This document shows positions 10,778-22,500 of a stretch of 64,000 nucleotides of DNA, in pieces. Under the pieces are notes generated by a model. That model worked only from the letters and a program-made list of their open reading frames with translations, did no database searches and was not told where the DNA came from. Position numbers and translations under genes: made by a program. How positions within the stretch are numbered: the first letter of the stretch is position 1; the number at the start of each line of letters is the position of its first letter. This stretch comes from Planoprotostelium fungivorum (lineage: Eukaryota > Evosea > Variosea > Cavosteliida > Cavosteliaceae): positions 62,001 through 126,000 of the forward strand of contig MDYQ01000395.1 of the NCBI GenBank assembly GCA_003024175.1, read 5' to 3'.

Positions 10778-11384
10778 GTCTGGTCGTATGATATGGCTAC
10801 GCCCGTGCTTCCCGAAGAGGGGTCAGTTGACTGTGTTTGTGATCGCTTCGCAAGTTTTGTGTTCCGCATCTACAACAATGAATACCTCCCGGCATTCAAC
10901 CCCTCACCACTACCCGCTACGCTCGTGCGATGAATTGAGACATCGAAAGACGAAGAGATTCAATTATGTAGGAGCTCTTTATGTCATGGATGTATGATAC
11001 GCAGGAGTGGAGGTGCATCGTCTTCTGCAACGGCCCGAAACGATTAACACCAGCAGCGTAGAGGAACGACGAGGTGGTGGAATATGCTTCTCAGCGACGA
11101 TCAGATCGTTTCAAATTCATAGATCTACGCCAGATCCCCACTCTACATCCCCGTTCGAAATTTGAATTTCGTGAATTTGAACAATTCAACAACACCTTCT
11201 TGCCACTCTCACTCGCAGCGATACTGATAGCATCAAGATCTACTGATGCGATCTGTGGGACCATCAAGGGCTGCACCTTTGATATCATCTGGCACCTTTG
11301 TGGTCCACCACCTGTCAGCTCGACACGAGCCAGATTACCCTACGATTCGTTGGCCCCCATCAGACACAGCTGGGAGGTTAAACC
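10778..11384. promoter_or_regulatory. shared region between divergent pyrophosphatase-like and LRR-receptor genes
   Basis: About 600 bp separate two divergently transcribed membrane protein genes. No ORF here is supported. Only a weak CATCTACAACAATG variant of the iterated word is seen, at about 10868. It presumably holds both promoters. Confidence 0.4.
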
Positions 11385-14300
11385 ATGCACGCAGCCATAT
11401 CGTTACTCCTCAGTGTCTTACTGACGGTAGTTGCGAGTGAGTTTCCGACGCCAATAAACGCTGCAGCTACACCCGATCCTCCAGCCACACCGGGAACAAA
11501 CTCTATCGGTGGAACACCAGCTACGGTTCCAACACCGGTCAATACGGACAGCGGTAGCTCTGTAGCCGATGAGACGACAGCTCTGAAGAAGTTGTATTTG
11601 GATCTGGGAGGTGATAGAAACCACCGTAGAATCATCTCATAGAAAAAGGCACATCCTGGACACAGAGCACATCGTGGGCGACATTTACATCGGCGTGCAA
11701 CTCAACATCGGGGGTGACCACACTGTTTGGGGTCACTTGTAGTGGAGCTTTCGTAAGTGGAATTGATCTGTCCAACAACAATCTGATCGGAGAGCTGCCC
11801 GACGTCTTCACATCATTCTTGCAGCTGACGTATCTCAATCTATCGCTGAATCGAGGTCTCTTGGGTGACCTTCCACGTCCACCACCGAACATCCAAACAT
11901 TCGATGTATCACAATGTAATCTGAACGGATCGGCTGCCAATGCTTTCAACCTCAACCGTCCCATACCTCTTCTCTTCGCATCCGATAATCGTCTGCAAGG
12001 TCCGCTGCCCTCAATCATCAACTTCACCTCTTATTCATCACTATACGACTTGAGTTATAATGAGGTGATTTGTCTACAGACATCGACACATCATCTCATT
12101 CCATCTTTTCATTTTTCTCATTGAACATCACAGATCTCCGGCTCGCTCCCCGACTTCACCTCTAACGCAGGCATCGGTCAGCTCTTCTTACAATCCAATC
12201 AATTTACAGGTGAGCCATCTACAATCTGCCACTCCTGACCCTCCCAGGCCCCATTCCCAACGGTCTCCCCTATCTGTGCAACACATTGGACCTCAGCGCG
12301 AACGATTTCTCCGGACCGTTACCCTCTTACCTCTCACACTCCGGCGTACTGTACGCCTCCGCTGACAGGCTGATGCACTTGAACGTCAGTCACAATCGAC
12401 TGACAGGCTTCATCTCTCCGCTGTGGTACAACAATAGCAACGTGGGATCTATTTGGGACTTGAGGTGGGCGGGTGATTTGAAATTCGAAATTGACGGCGG
12501 CAGCTACAACCAGCTGACGGGCCCTATCGGTAGCTTCTCGAATGCGCGGATCATCCACTTACGCAACAATCGTCTGAGTGGTGAGTGCACACGCACGATG
12601 GTGTGATCATGATGTCGATGATGATTGACGAGAACAAAGGTCCTCTTCCTCCGATCAACTCTACTCAACTGACAGACTATGACGTCAGCAACAACCAATT
12701 CACCTCCCTCCCGTCTGACTTCTGCGATGCCTTGTCGCAGATGCAGAGGTTAGACCTGGGACACAACATCGTGGCGGGAAACCTTCCAGACTGTCAGCGA
12801 GTTCAATTCGATCGTCTGGCTTTCTTCTTGATGAACGACAATCAATTCACTGGTATCATCCCTGATTGGATGAAGAACATCAGTTTGGTACGCAGTGATC
12901 AGTACTACGACTGGCCCGTTCAGTGGAACAGAGACCGTGTGGGAACGGTGGATCTTTCTCGGAATTTTTTGGCGGGAAGGGTATCCGATCTGGCTCACGT
13001 CAACGCCACCGTTTTGAATATCAGTGGAAATTCATTTTACGGCGTCGTTCCCACCATGCCGAACGTGGACGTACTGTACGCCTCCGACAATCTCATCACA
13101 GGTGAGTCCACCCACGAAGACATGTCACTCACACTGACAGGTGTCAACGAGACGTACGTTACGTGTGATCTCCGGGGTAACCCTATGATCTGTCTACCGG
13201 CTGTAACGGGCGCCACTGCTGAGATGAACGCGTGCAGTGCAGCTTGCAACTACACTTGGTTTTGTGATGACGTCATCGATAACGTCGATTGTTCCCAGAT
13301 GACGTCACCACAGATGGTGTACGATGCGATCCAGCGGCTGAGTCCCTCTTCTCTACAACGAGCCAAGTGGACCGACAGGTGATGGTGTGCCGTGTAGGTG
13401 AATAACTGACCTACGCAGATTGATCGACATATTGCAGTATTCTTGGAAATTTCCCATTACGTGGGGTGATCAACTGAACACGGCCGCACTGTGTGCCCTG
13501 AACATCACACTGGGTGTACGTACGTTACGCTCCTATTCCCTGATTCCTTCAGAATCTCACCCGAGAGTGCTCTACTCTGGAAGTCGAATTGCAGGGAGAT
13601 CTCGCGGAGATTTCATTGACGGATGATTGGACTGCCCTCTCTTGGGCTCGACTGTACCACATCGCTGATGCCATCAACGGTTATCAGAACAATTCGAGGA
13701 TTGTCACATCTACAACGAGACTGTCTGGGAACGATAGTGTGAGTCTCAATGTGTCCCTGGGAAGGCCCAGCCGCGCATTCTTGTCCAAAGAGGTCACTGC
13801 AGAGATCCGACAATTATCGGGGGAGAAGCTATTTTTAGTCCAATTTGCCTTCAATCCACTGAAGGCAGATAACGACAGGTGACGATCTATCTATGGATTT
13901 TCCTGGAATTTACAGAGACAGTCTGTGGAGCATCTTGACGAACGTAACGGGTCTATCGATTTTGGGACAAAACGGAACGAAAATCGAAATTCAAAATTTG
14001 AATCACAACATCAGTCTCACCTTGTCCGTCGACAACTCCACGGGTGACCCAATCATCTGAAATTTCCCCCAAAATTCACATTGTACAGATGTGACGTGTC
14101 TGTGGTGGAACGAGAGAAGCTCTCATTGGTCTCCCGACGGTTGTTCATCCATCGTTCTCGATGAAATTTCGGTCGAATGTCTCTGCAATCACCTGACCAA
14201 TTTCACGCTGGGTAGACCGACACCGAAGCCAGTCACCAATAACTACATCACCACCACCGCCAACCCCCTTGGAAACTCCGATATCAGCTCCGGAAATTCC

Positions 14301-15612
14301 GACGGAAATTTCGCGGGTTCGTCCGAGTCGAAAAACTTGCCACTCATCATCGGTCTATGCGTTGGAGGGATCGCTGTACTGTGCCTCGTTGCCATGGTGA
14401 TCATCATCACGCAGAGGAAGAAGATCCACAGGAAGAGATCGAGATCTATCGACATGTCCACGTTCAAACCACCCAATACCATCTCCGCAGACGAATTATC
14501 TCAGAGGATTCTACTGCACAGTGGTACCATGGCTACGGTGTACAAGGCTGTCTACAACGAGACCAATTCTGTGGTCTTGAAGTCTTACGGTCTCCCCTTC
14601 TCCAATCGGTGTCACACCGAGGCCAGCATATTGAACGTAAGTCCTCTCCCTCTATTCATGTGCTGATTACCCACAGAGACTCCACCATCCACACATCGTG
14701 CAGATGTTGGGCGTGAGTGAAACGTCAGGAGACATCTCCATCTTGATGGACTATTCTACCTGCGGCACTCTCAGCTCGTTCTATCGAAGCGGAAGAGAAA
14801 TAAGGGACCCGCAAGACGTCTACGACATGTGAGTCGAAACGAAATGGAAAGAGAAAGTGACTCTCGGTAGAATCGTACAGTTGTGCTCCGTGATGATGTA
14901 TCTGAGAGAGAGGAGCATCGTCCACGGAAATTTGTCGTGTGATAACGTCATGATGATGTCACAAGACAAACCCTTCTCCATCAAACTGTGTGGATTTGGA
15001 ATGTCCGGAGTCAGCCGTTCGGAAGTTCCGAGCGGGGTGATCCTCGACCCCCGACGTACGGTACGTATCCGAACCCTCTATCCCCCTCACCCTCTTTAGG
15101 CACCCGAAGTGCTCCGGAACAATCGCATGAGTTACGCCTCCGACGTATATTCCTTGACAGTTCTGCTGTGGGAAGTCTTCACCAACGGCTTCGTCCCATT
15201 CACTCACATTCTCGATGAAATTTCAGTCAAACGCCACGTGTTGAGTCGAAATTTCCATCCCAAGAACGATTTCTTCATCGAACAACTGGTACCCCAGAAG
15301 GCCAGATCTATCGTGGAGAATTGGTGGGACAGACCCACCACGACCATCCCACTGACGCTCCACAGCCTGAGTCGAGATCATCGTAAGAGACCTGACATGC
15401 GAGCCCTGCATTCACAGATGGTGCTCGTGTGGAGGGAAACACAACCGACCAACGTGGCGACCGCCGCCCTGTTGAAATCGTGGATGGTAGACAACTACGA
15501 CAGAGAGACTCCATCTGCATCGACACAAGATCCTAATCTCATAATCTATCGCAGTGACGTGGAATCATACTCCACGCCGGCTTCGTTGTACTCTTACGGC
15601 CCCAACGTGTAA
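11385..15612 (+). CDS. LRR - GPS - TM - pseudokinase receptor
   Basis: ATG at 11385 opens a signal peptide (ISLLLSVLLTVVAS). A Pro/Thr-rich linker and an LRRNT-like cap follow (WTQSTSWATFTSACNSTSG...GVTCSG), then plant-type LRRs (GIDLSNNNLIGELPD, YLNLSLN, LDLSANDFSGPLP, LDLGHN, VDLSRNFLAG). A non-LRR segment leads to a GPS motif: CLWWNERSSHWSPDGCSS, then ECLCNHLTNFTLG, where GPS proteins cleave at HL/T. The TM is LIIGLCVGGIAVLCLVAMVI, followed by a basic stop-transfer (KKIHRKRSR). The kinase domain has HSGTMATVYKAV and VVLKSYG. However, HRD reads HGN (VHGNLSCDNV) and DFG reads GFG (KLCGFGMS), while APE is kept. It is therefore a predicted pseudokinase. Some 10 or more short introns are present. 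Confidence 0.85.
12210..12247 (+). repeat. introner-like intron, forward orientation
   Basis: This 38-nt intron of the LRR receptor reads GTGAGCCATCTACAATCTG then CCACTCCTGACCCTCCCAG. Almost its whole length matches the intron at 29956-29997 in an unrelated gene (GTGAG, CCATCTACAA, GCCACTCCTGACCC, AG) and the reverse complement of the intron at 6261-6306. Confidence 0.7.
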
Positions 15613-15676
15613 AATAGAACTATTGTAATTCCTTTCTATTTTATTCACAATGCGGGGAAACCGCTGGTAGATCATC

Positions 15677-16523
15677 TCAGCATTTGTGGACGTGATCACA
15701 CAGGAGAGAGCAGCCCTTGAAGTCAGGTGCCACCTTGCATGCTGCCTTGCACAGCTTGTTCATGATGCAAGACTCTGCCTGTATGGGTATCGCTTCCAGC
15801 TCTTCTGCTGCAGGTGTGGCTTGCAGAGTGAGAGACAGCTGATCAAAGTTGACGAGACCATCAGCATAGTCAGAGCAGTGCTGTATGCATGCGCCCTTGT
15901 AGCAAGCCTTCCAGCAGTGTCCCATAGGTGTGGGCGTGTTGTCCACGTGAGTGACAGTCAGGTCGTCTGTGATGCTCAGCGGCTCTTCCATAGTCTTGCT
16001 GCAGTGCTGTATGCAAGCACCCTTGTAGCATACCTTCCAGCAGTGTCCTGTCATTCTATGTCAGTCCCACGTGTCTCTTTCATGCATATAGAGAAGTGAA
16101 TGACATACCGGTAGACTCAGGAGTGATCTTTGTGAGAGTGAGGTGACCCTGGCTGACGATCTCGTTGTCAGCCTTTGTGCAGTGAGTGATGCAGGCGCCC
16201 TTGTAGCAGATCTTTGTGCATCCCTCTGTTGTCACAGTCACGTTGTATCCATCATCATAAGTGACGAGCAACTGTGACGAAGTCAGCGTTCGTGTCCGGT
16301 GTATGTAGTGTGCTGTTGATAATGTGTATATAGCGTGTTGTAGAATGAAGTGAGGGCTGACCTGTTCGGCGTCGAGGGGTGTTGTGCATCTCTGAGCGCA
16401 GGCTCCCTTGTAGCACACCTTCCAGCAGTGTGACTCTGCTTCGGCAGCTCTGAATGGCTTCGCGTGACCTCTGAGTCCGGCGACGGCAGTGATGGCGAGT
16501 AAGAAGAAGAGGATGGACTTCAT
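15677..16523 (-). CDS. secreted protein with four CYKGAC cysteine repeats (copy 2)
   Basis: This is the inverted paralogue of the gene at 5028-5858. ATG at 16523 gives MKSILFFLLAITAVAGLRGH, then AKPFRAAEAESHCWKVCYKG. The same four repeats, the same two intron positions and the same C-terminal six-Cys tail (SCIMNKLCKAACK...CDHVHKC) are present. Intron 1 is longer than in copy 1. The stop is TGA rather than TAA, and the similarity ends there. Function is unknown; it is probably a small secreted disulfide-rich protein. The few differences between copies suggest a recent duplication or ongoing gene conversion. Confidence 0.75.
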
Positions 16524-16745
16524 TGTCTGTCTCTTGCTTTTGTGTTGTTGACTGTTGGATGTTGTTTGGAATGAGGTTTGTCTGACCCACACCTTCTCAG
16601 CGCCAATGCGAAACAGGAGAAAAGTTGAACGACGATTCGGTGTTGTTTCGGTAAGGGGCGTGAATTTTTGCGGTAGGAGAATTTTTCTTCCACACACAAA
16701 CGAGAATCCTCCGACCACCATTCCATGTCACGAAGTGTCAAGAAA
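15677..16745 (-). repeat. inverted gene duplication, right arm
   Basis: Partner of 4803-5858 in opposite orientation. It covers the coding region, both introns and about 220 bp of upstream sequence (ending near the GACATGGAATGGTGG stretch). Confidence 0.85.
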
Positions 16746-17116
16746 TCTACCGAACGAAACTTCGTCCCACCATTCTTATCACGTGACCCGAATCAACAAT
16801 CTCTGCCAAAGATCCTATGCTCCTCCTCCTTATGTCTCTTCGTTTGACTTACAGACACGAAGATGGATGCAGTTGTGGACAGATATCACCTTCAATTCAC
16901 CAAACAAAAACAAATAATCATCGAAGACGATTCGTTTTATCTGGAAGACACTGTCATCCACCATCACCTCGCATCTTGAAGATGAGGTCGCGGTGATGAA
17001 TTCAAAAGGAGGATTGGGGAAGAGAGACGACGGACTGCACTTGAAATGGAGGGCATGTGATCAGGATGGAGGGTGGCTTGGCGATCCCAACCCACAGGAT
17101 CCTGTGAAAACATCAA
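16746..17116. other. intergenic, nothing recognised
   Basis: About 370 bp without a supported gene, RNA or repeat. It is somewhat AT-rich near the middle (CAAACAAAAACAAATAATC). Confidence 0.4.
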
Positions 17117-17474
17117 TCACATGATACGTAGCACAACGAAAACGATGACCGCAGCGCTGCAAGCTACAGCACCCTGATCAGCCGTGTAATACTGGGATGC
17201 TTCAGAAGAGTAGATTGGCTTGATGTTTTACCTTATTGTCGCTGAATCTCGAGTTGAATGCAAGGCAGTTGGCATTGGATGAGTCATCACACATTCTATT
17301 CCATCCGATGTATGTCTTCCTGTTTATGATTAGTTCCAGCAACGAGGCCTAAAGCAACGGCTCACCCAGCATCAGGCTGGTCGACCTTCCCCATTAGGCA
17401 GACTGATATCTATAATGGAAAATAAGAGGGCGACCACAAGAAGATAGATATCTAAAGCGGAAGATGGGATTCAT
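17117..17474 (-). CDS. putative small secreted or membrane protein
   Basis: Spliced exons on the minus strand give a plausible short protein. One exon reads MGKVDQPDAG and joins (intron GTGAGCCG...AAACAG) to KTYIGWNRMCDDSSNANCLA, then FNSRFSDNK. A second intron (GTAAAAC...TGAAG) joins to ASQYYTADQGAVACSAA, then VIVFVVLRIM and a stop at 17117. The end is a hydrophobic tail that could be a TM or GPI-like signal. The first exon (ATG at 17474) contains a hydrophobic stretch YLLVVALLFSI in another frame, so the 5' structure is not resolved. I do not recognise a family. Confidence 0.35.
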
Positions 17475-17912
17475 GGTGTGCTCGGCGGGAGGGGTTTGTT
17501 TGGGGTCGAACAGGAAACAATTTTAATCTTTTATGTTGTCGCCTCCGTTTGGGTGTTTATCAACTCGAACGCATTCGAAAGATGACGAAGCGTAGCTGTG
17601 CAGACAAATTCAATGTCTGACCGTGCCAGTTAATTCGTCAGGCTTCTTCGGATACGAAACTTGGGAATGTTGAACAGTGAGTCTGACGATTGATTCCATC
17701 GATTGACTCGGAGAGTTCGCCGCACAGCCCACTCCGTGTCCAATACCGGATTTCACCCGCGCTTCGATCCTTCGCCGACGCCAGAAGACATCCTGGATTA
17801 CCCGCGGCTTGTTCACTTGGATAGATGACAGGGGAAACACACCGGTCCAGAGCCCTTACAGAACGGGAATTCGTGTACCATTATTACAAAGAGAAAGGGA
17901 CGATCACCAAGC
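17475..17912. other. intergenic upstream of homeobox gene
   Basis: About 440 bp with no supported gene. It is rich in CG steps and TTCG words. It presumably holds promoters for the small minus-strand gene and the homeobox gene. Confidence 0.35.
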
Positions 17913-18416
17913 ATGCACTCACCGAATCAACAGCAGCACCTTGACCTCTCCCATTCAGATACAGAGAGATTGGTGGAGAAGTGGAAGACTTTCAAGAATA
18001 GAAAAGTACCAGAGGATGACGGCAGACTGCAGGGTTCGAAAACTACGTCCACACAGGCCGCTGCGCTTGAGGAGGTGTTCAAGCTCAATCCAAAACCGGA
18101 TATTCAAGAGCTGGAGATAGTATCACGAAAGGTAGGCTTGCCGGAGAGACGAGTGAGGGTGAGGTTAAGACATCATGGTGACGACGTTGACGATGATCAG
18201 ACGTGGTTTCAGAACAAGAGGTCAAGGCAAAAACACTCCACATCTCTCTCAATTTGACCGTGATACAGGTTGAGAAGACAGAAGAAAGAAGAGGAAACCA
18301 TGTTAAAGATTAGGAAGACGGGGGAACACATCATCGACGAATCTCCAGAAGCCAAAGTTCAAGCACACAGGGATCATCGTATGAACATCACATTCGTCGT
18401 CAATACACCACAGTGA
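17913..18416 (+). CDS. homeodomain protein 1
   Basis: ATG at 17913 opens MHSPNQQQHLDLSHSDTERL. The homeodomain follows: GSKTTSTQAAALEEVFKLNP, KPDIQELEIVSRKVGLPERR, then after an intron (GTGAGGTTAAG...GATCAG) TWFQNKRSR. Helix-3 residues W48, F49, N51 and R53 are kept, so DNA binding is expected. A second intron, apparently GC-AG (TCAAG|GCAAAAAC...ATACAG), leads to a basic-acidic tail LRRQKKEEETMLKIRKTGEH, and the frame ends at 18416. An alternative donor (GATCATC|GTATGAAC) near the end could continue the gene. A tandem paralogue follows. Confidence 0.7.
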
Positions 18417-18528
18417 CATTTTTGTGTGGGTACGTACGATTGTCCTGGTGGCAACTGTATCATACTACTAGAATAATAATTCGTGCCATTCTTGCCCTCG
18501 TTGAGAGAGAAGAGGGGTCACGATCGTC

Positions 18529-19030
18529 ATGCACCGTCCACCGAATGCGCACTCATCACAACGACAAGTTCTCGATCTCAGCTCCTGCTCCAAAGGGACT
18601 TGGAGGTTTTCCAAGAAGAGGAAGATATCGGAGAGTGATGGCAGGCTGCAGGGTTACAAAACGACCTCCGAACAGACCGTCATGCTGGAAGAGATGTTTC
18701 AAATCGATCCGAAACCAGATGATAGAGCCCTGAAGATGGTAGCGCAGAAGGTAGACATGCCAGAGAAACGTGTGAGGGTGAGACATCGATCACTGGGACA
18801 GTGCTGACGATGTTTAGACGTGGTATCAAAACAAGAGGTCCAGGTGAGGGCACCGTATGTCTGTAAATGGTTGATTAGAGATAGCGTGAAGCGAAGCACG
18901 AGAGAAGAGGAAGCTGTGCGGAGAATGGCAGAGACGAAAAGGGATTCCACCATCGATGACCAACCTTTCATCGATACAAAGAAACAGAGAGATCCTCGTA
19001 TGTGGATTACCTATGTTTTGAATATATATT
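18529..19030 (+). CDS. homeodomain protein 2 (tandem paralogue)
   Basis: ATG at 18529 gives a basic N-terminus, then GRLQGYKTTSEQTVMLEEMF, QIDPKPDDRALKMVAQKV, DMPEKRVR and, after an intron (GTGAGACATCG...), TWYQNKRSR. This is the same homeodomain as in the upstream gene, with F49 changed to Y. The tail DSVKRSTREEEAVRRMAETK RDSTIDDQPFIDTKKQRDPR also aligns with the first gene. The end is unclear: the frame stops near 19030, but a GTATGT donor after DPR suggests another exon. Spacing and sequence show a local tandem duplication. Confidence 0.65.
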
Positions 19031-19206
19031 AGAGCTAAGACGTTGAGTTCTTCTGTGTCATGGATGCAGTCTTTGTCATCGTATCACCGAGGAGAAGGAC
19101 TTCCATCAGAATACCTAAGACCTCCACAAGATAAAAGGGATGATGTTGTTCATTCGAATTCCTTGTGTAATCATCTGCAGAACATACAAATCCAGATCGA
19201 CGAAAG

Positions 19207-19331
19207 TTGATATTGTCGGCCGATACGGTGGACATGCCAGAGAAACGAGTGAGGGTAGACGATGAAGACATAGTGAGAACGTTGACATTGATCAGACGTG
19301 GTATCAAAACAGGAGCTCAAAGTGAGAAGAT
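19207..19331 (+). pseudogene. homeobox remnant (third tandem copy)
   Basis: Only the last part of a homeodomain is left: VDMPEKRVR, a normal-looking intron (GTAGACGATG...GATCAG), then TWYQNRSSK. The upstream helices 1 and 2 are missing and no start codon in frame makes a sensible protein. It looks like a truncated third copy of the tandem homeobox array. A functional short exon of a longer gene cannot be excluded. Confidence 0.5.
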
Positions 19332-19510
19332 TATCATGTTTGCTGGATTGATTGTGTGGGGGAGCTCTGATTTGGGATGTTTCGATGTCTTATTACAACA
19401 AGTTTTTGGAGATTTTCGGTAAATCTCCCAATCGTGCGCTCGAGCTTCCGACAGAACCCTCCACTACCACCCACAGGAGACCTCAGAGTCACGCCACGTA
19501 CCACCTTCTC

Positions 19511-22500
19511 ATGGCTTCGACACGAACACGTTGGGCCACCATTCAGCCAGAATCCATCGATGGACTCTTTCAAGAGGCCAAGGGAATCGTACGACCTTTC
19601 AGCAAGGTCTTCTATGTGCCTCAGGGATCTCACTTGAAATTTGTCATCGCCGCCGGCTCTTCGGATTATCTGTTAAGAGATCTTTCGCTGTTCATCAATT
19701 ACCCTGCAGAGGGAAAGAAGTTTGACAGAAAGGTATTCCAAGAGATCAAGGCGTGAGTGTGGTCAGCCACTCCTACCTGAAATGTGAACGATGACAGATC
19801 TCCTTATAACGGATTAGACGATTGGGTGGCCGAGTTGAGACAACCCATTCAAGCCTCTGGTTTCTTCGAGTATTACTTCCAATGCCTCGAAAATGGATCG
19901 ACCGTCGTATCATCGAAGAGGTGTATGCTTCCCCTCTCATCCTGCCACATCTGACCCTCTCCAGATCTTTCAATGTAGAACCCGATCTCAAATTGAACGG
20001 TAAACCTCTCCCAGCAGAAGGCATCGTCATCCAAACCGCCCTCACCAAGTGTCTGGGCCATCTCGATGATTGGCAGTCTCATTTTCAGGAATCGTCCGAG
20101 CTGGGTTACAACATGATCCACTTCACGCCGGTACAAGAATTAGGATTCTCTGGCTCCGCTTACAGTCTGTACGATCAGGTGAGATGAGATGTCTCTCGTC
20201 TTCTCATCATGCATCCAGGTGTCGATCGAGCCGACCATCTTCACCGCAAAGACTCGCGCCAACGGTAAGACGGCCGCCAAACAGGTCTGTCTCGTTGTAG
20301 TCCGATCAACCTCTGAAAAATCTCTCAGGCTCCCGCCTTTCCCCAGCGTGAGGTCGCTCTACAATCTGCTATCCAGAAGATGGAAAAAGATTTTGGTCTC
20401 CTGAGTATGACTGACGTTGTACTGAACCACACCGCGAACAACACACCCTGGCTAGCAGACCACCCCGAGGCCGGTGAGTCGAGTTGGCTCGTTGTAGATG
20501 AACTGAAGACGACAGGATACAATCTCGATAATTCTCCTCACCTTCGCAAAGCTTTCGATGTAGACGAAGCTCTCTTGGTGTTCTCCACTGACATCCACGT
20601 GAGTTTTTTGCGAGTTTTCTCGCATCTGATCTAAATTTAGAACGGTGTGTACATGGATATACCAAAGGGAAATTTCTCAGAAGATGACGTACGCCACCTA
20701 CTGAGTGTGTTCCGCAGAACGGTACGAATCTTTGTGCCCATCTACAATTAATTCGGGCAGGTGTGGCCTCAGTGGAAGATGTGGGAGTACTACGTAGTCG
20801 ACGTCGCATCTACGATCGCACAAGTCAGCGCAGAATTAAGAGGAGATTACAAGTTTGATTCTAGATACGGTGCCGACCCCATGTCCGACTCTTGCTTTGA
20901 CCCCCTGAAGGTGGGAGAGGTGTGGGAGACCAAATAATTGAGACTCACAGACCCTCATGGATGATGGAATCCGCGACGATGGTCATCAGGGTCGTTTCAG
21001 CTTGAAGGTGAGATACGAAATCTCGACGAAATCTCACCATCATCAGATCGACCTGGATGTCCTCTTATCCATCTTCGGTTCCGAGGAACAGCTGTCACCC
21101 TCCGACGTAGAGAAGCGTATGGTACGTATGAGGCAAGTGCTGGACCAATTCAATGCGCCTGGTTACCATGCCTACGACACAGATACAGATCTCATCATTC
21201 AAAATCTCTTTCATCGAATCAATCGCGGACCTCTGTTACCCGGGAGACACATCACAGACAACTACTTCACCCGAGTGAAAGGTGACGTCATCCTCTTACG
21301 TAATGGCCGGTTGTAGTCTGACGTCCACCAGGTAGAGACGGTAGACAGATCGCCCTGGCCAATAACGGTTGGATTTGGGCGGGAAACCCTCTCATCAACT
21401 TTGCCGGACCCGAGAGCAACGCGTACTACCTCAGAGAAGTTATCATCTGGGGCGACTGCGTGAAACTCCGCTACGGCCTCAGACCCACCGATTCTCCATG
21501 GGTGAGTGACGATACGTACCGTACGTACTGACGACGTCAGCTGTGGGATCACATGACGAAATACTGCGAGTGGAGTGCGAAATTGTTCCACGGATTACGC
21601 ATAGACAACGCACATTCTACACCCATTCACGTTGCCCAGCACTTATTAGATGCTGCCAGAAGAATTCGACCGGATCTGTATGTCATGGCCGAACTGTTCA
21701 CCGGTTCCCAGGAATTAGACGAGCATTTCGTGTGAGTGGAGATTTCGATTTTGGACGTCACGTTTCCCGCCAAAATGACGATGTACAGTGCCAGCTGGGG
21801 TATCAACGCGCTCATTCGAGAGGCAATGCAAGCCTCTGATTCGTGGGATTTGGGACGTTACATCCACCGCTACGGTGGCTCCCCCGTTGGGTCCGTCTCA
21901 ATACCTCCCGGTGGATCGGACAACTTTGTCGTGTTACCCTCCCCCCCGTTGTCCATCGTTGTAGATTGCACGCACGACAACGAGACACCTCAGCAGAAGA
22001 GGACACCGGAGGACACCCTCTCTAGCTTCGGGTTGGTTGCCATGGCAGCCTCGGCCATTGGATCTACAACGGGGTACGATCAATTGGTTGCGAAGAACAT
22101 CGATGTAGTGCACGAGAAGAAGAGGTATTCCAGCATGAAGAAGGACGGAAAGTGGAAGGGTGAAAATCGGATGAAAACTCGGGGAAATCTGACGGAGTTA
22201 GGGGTCGGTGAGGTGAAGGCCATTTTGAACCGGCTGCACACTCGCATGGCTACGGAGAAATACGGAGAAGTCCACGTGCATCAGGTAGATTTCGTCGAAA
22301 TTTCAATCTACAATGCTAAAAGATGTGACAGGTCGACAATTTGATTGCGGTGCAGAGACACAGACCGGCGGACCACTCTGCCGTCTATCTCATCGCTCAC
22401 ACTGCCTTCAATCACGGTGCTCATCATCTCTCTCCAGAGACGTCCGTTGTCAAGGTGACGTAACGGGAGATTTCGTAATTGAGACGAGCAGGTTCCCGCC

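Noticed and set aside
12222-12231. CTACAAC as a plain branch-point consensus
   Set aside because: It resembles a yeast-type UACUAAC site, but the word also occurs inverted inside introns, next to donors, and in exons in all codon phases. Branch-point use cannot explain the excess.
20474-20515. Extra residues [14 protein letters not shown] in the debranching enzyme
   Set aside because: They are translation of a 42-nt intron with good splice sites; orthologues have none of these residues.
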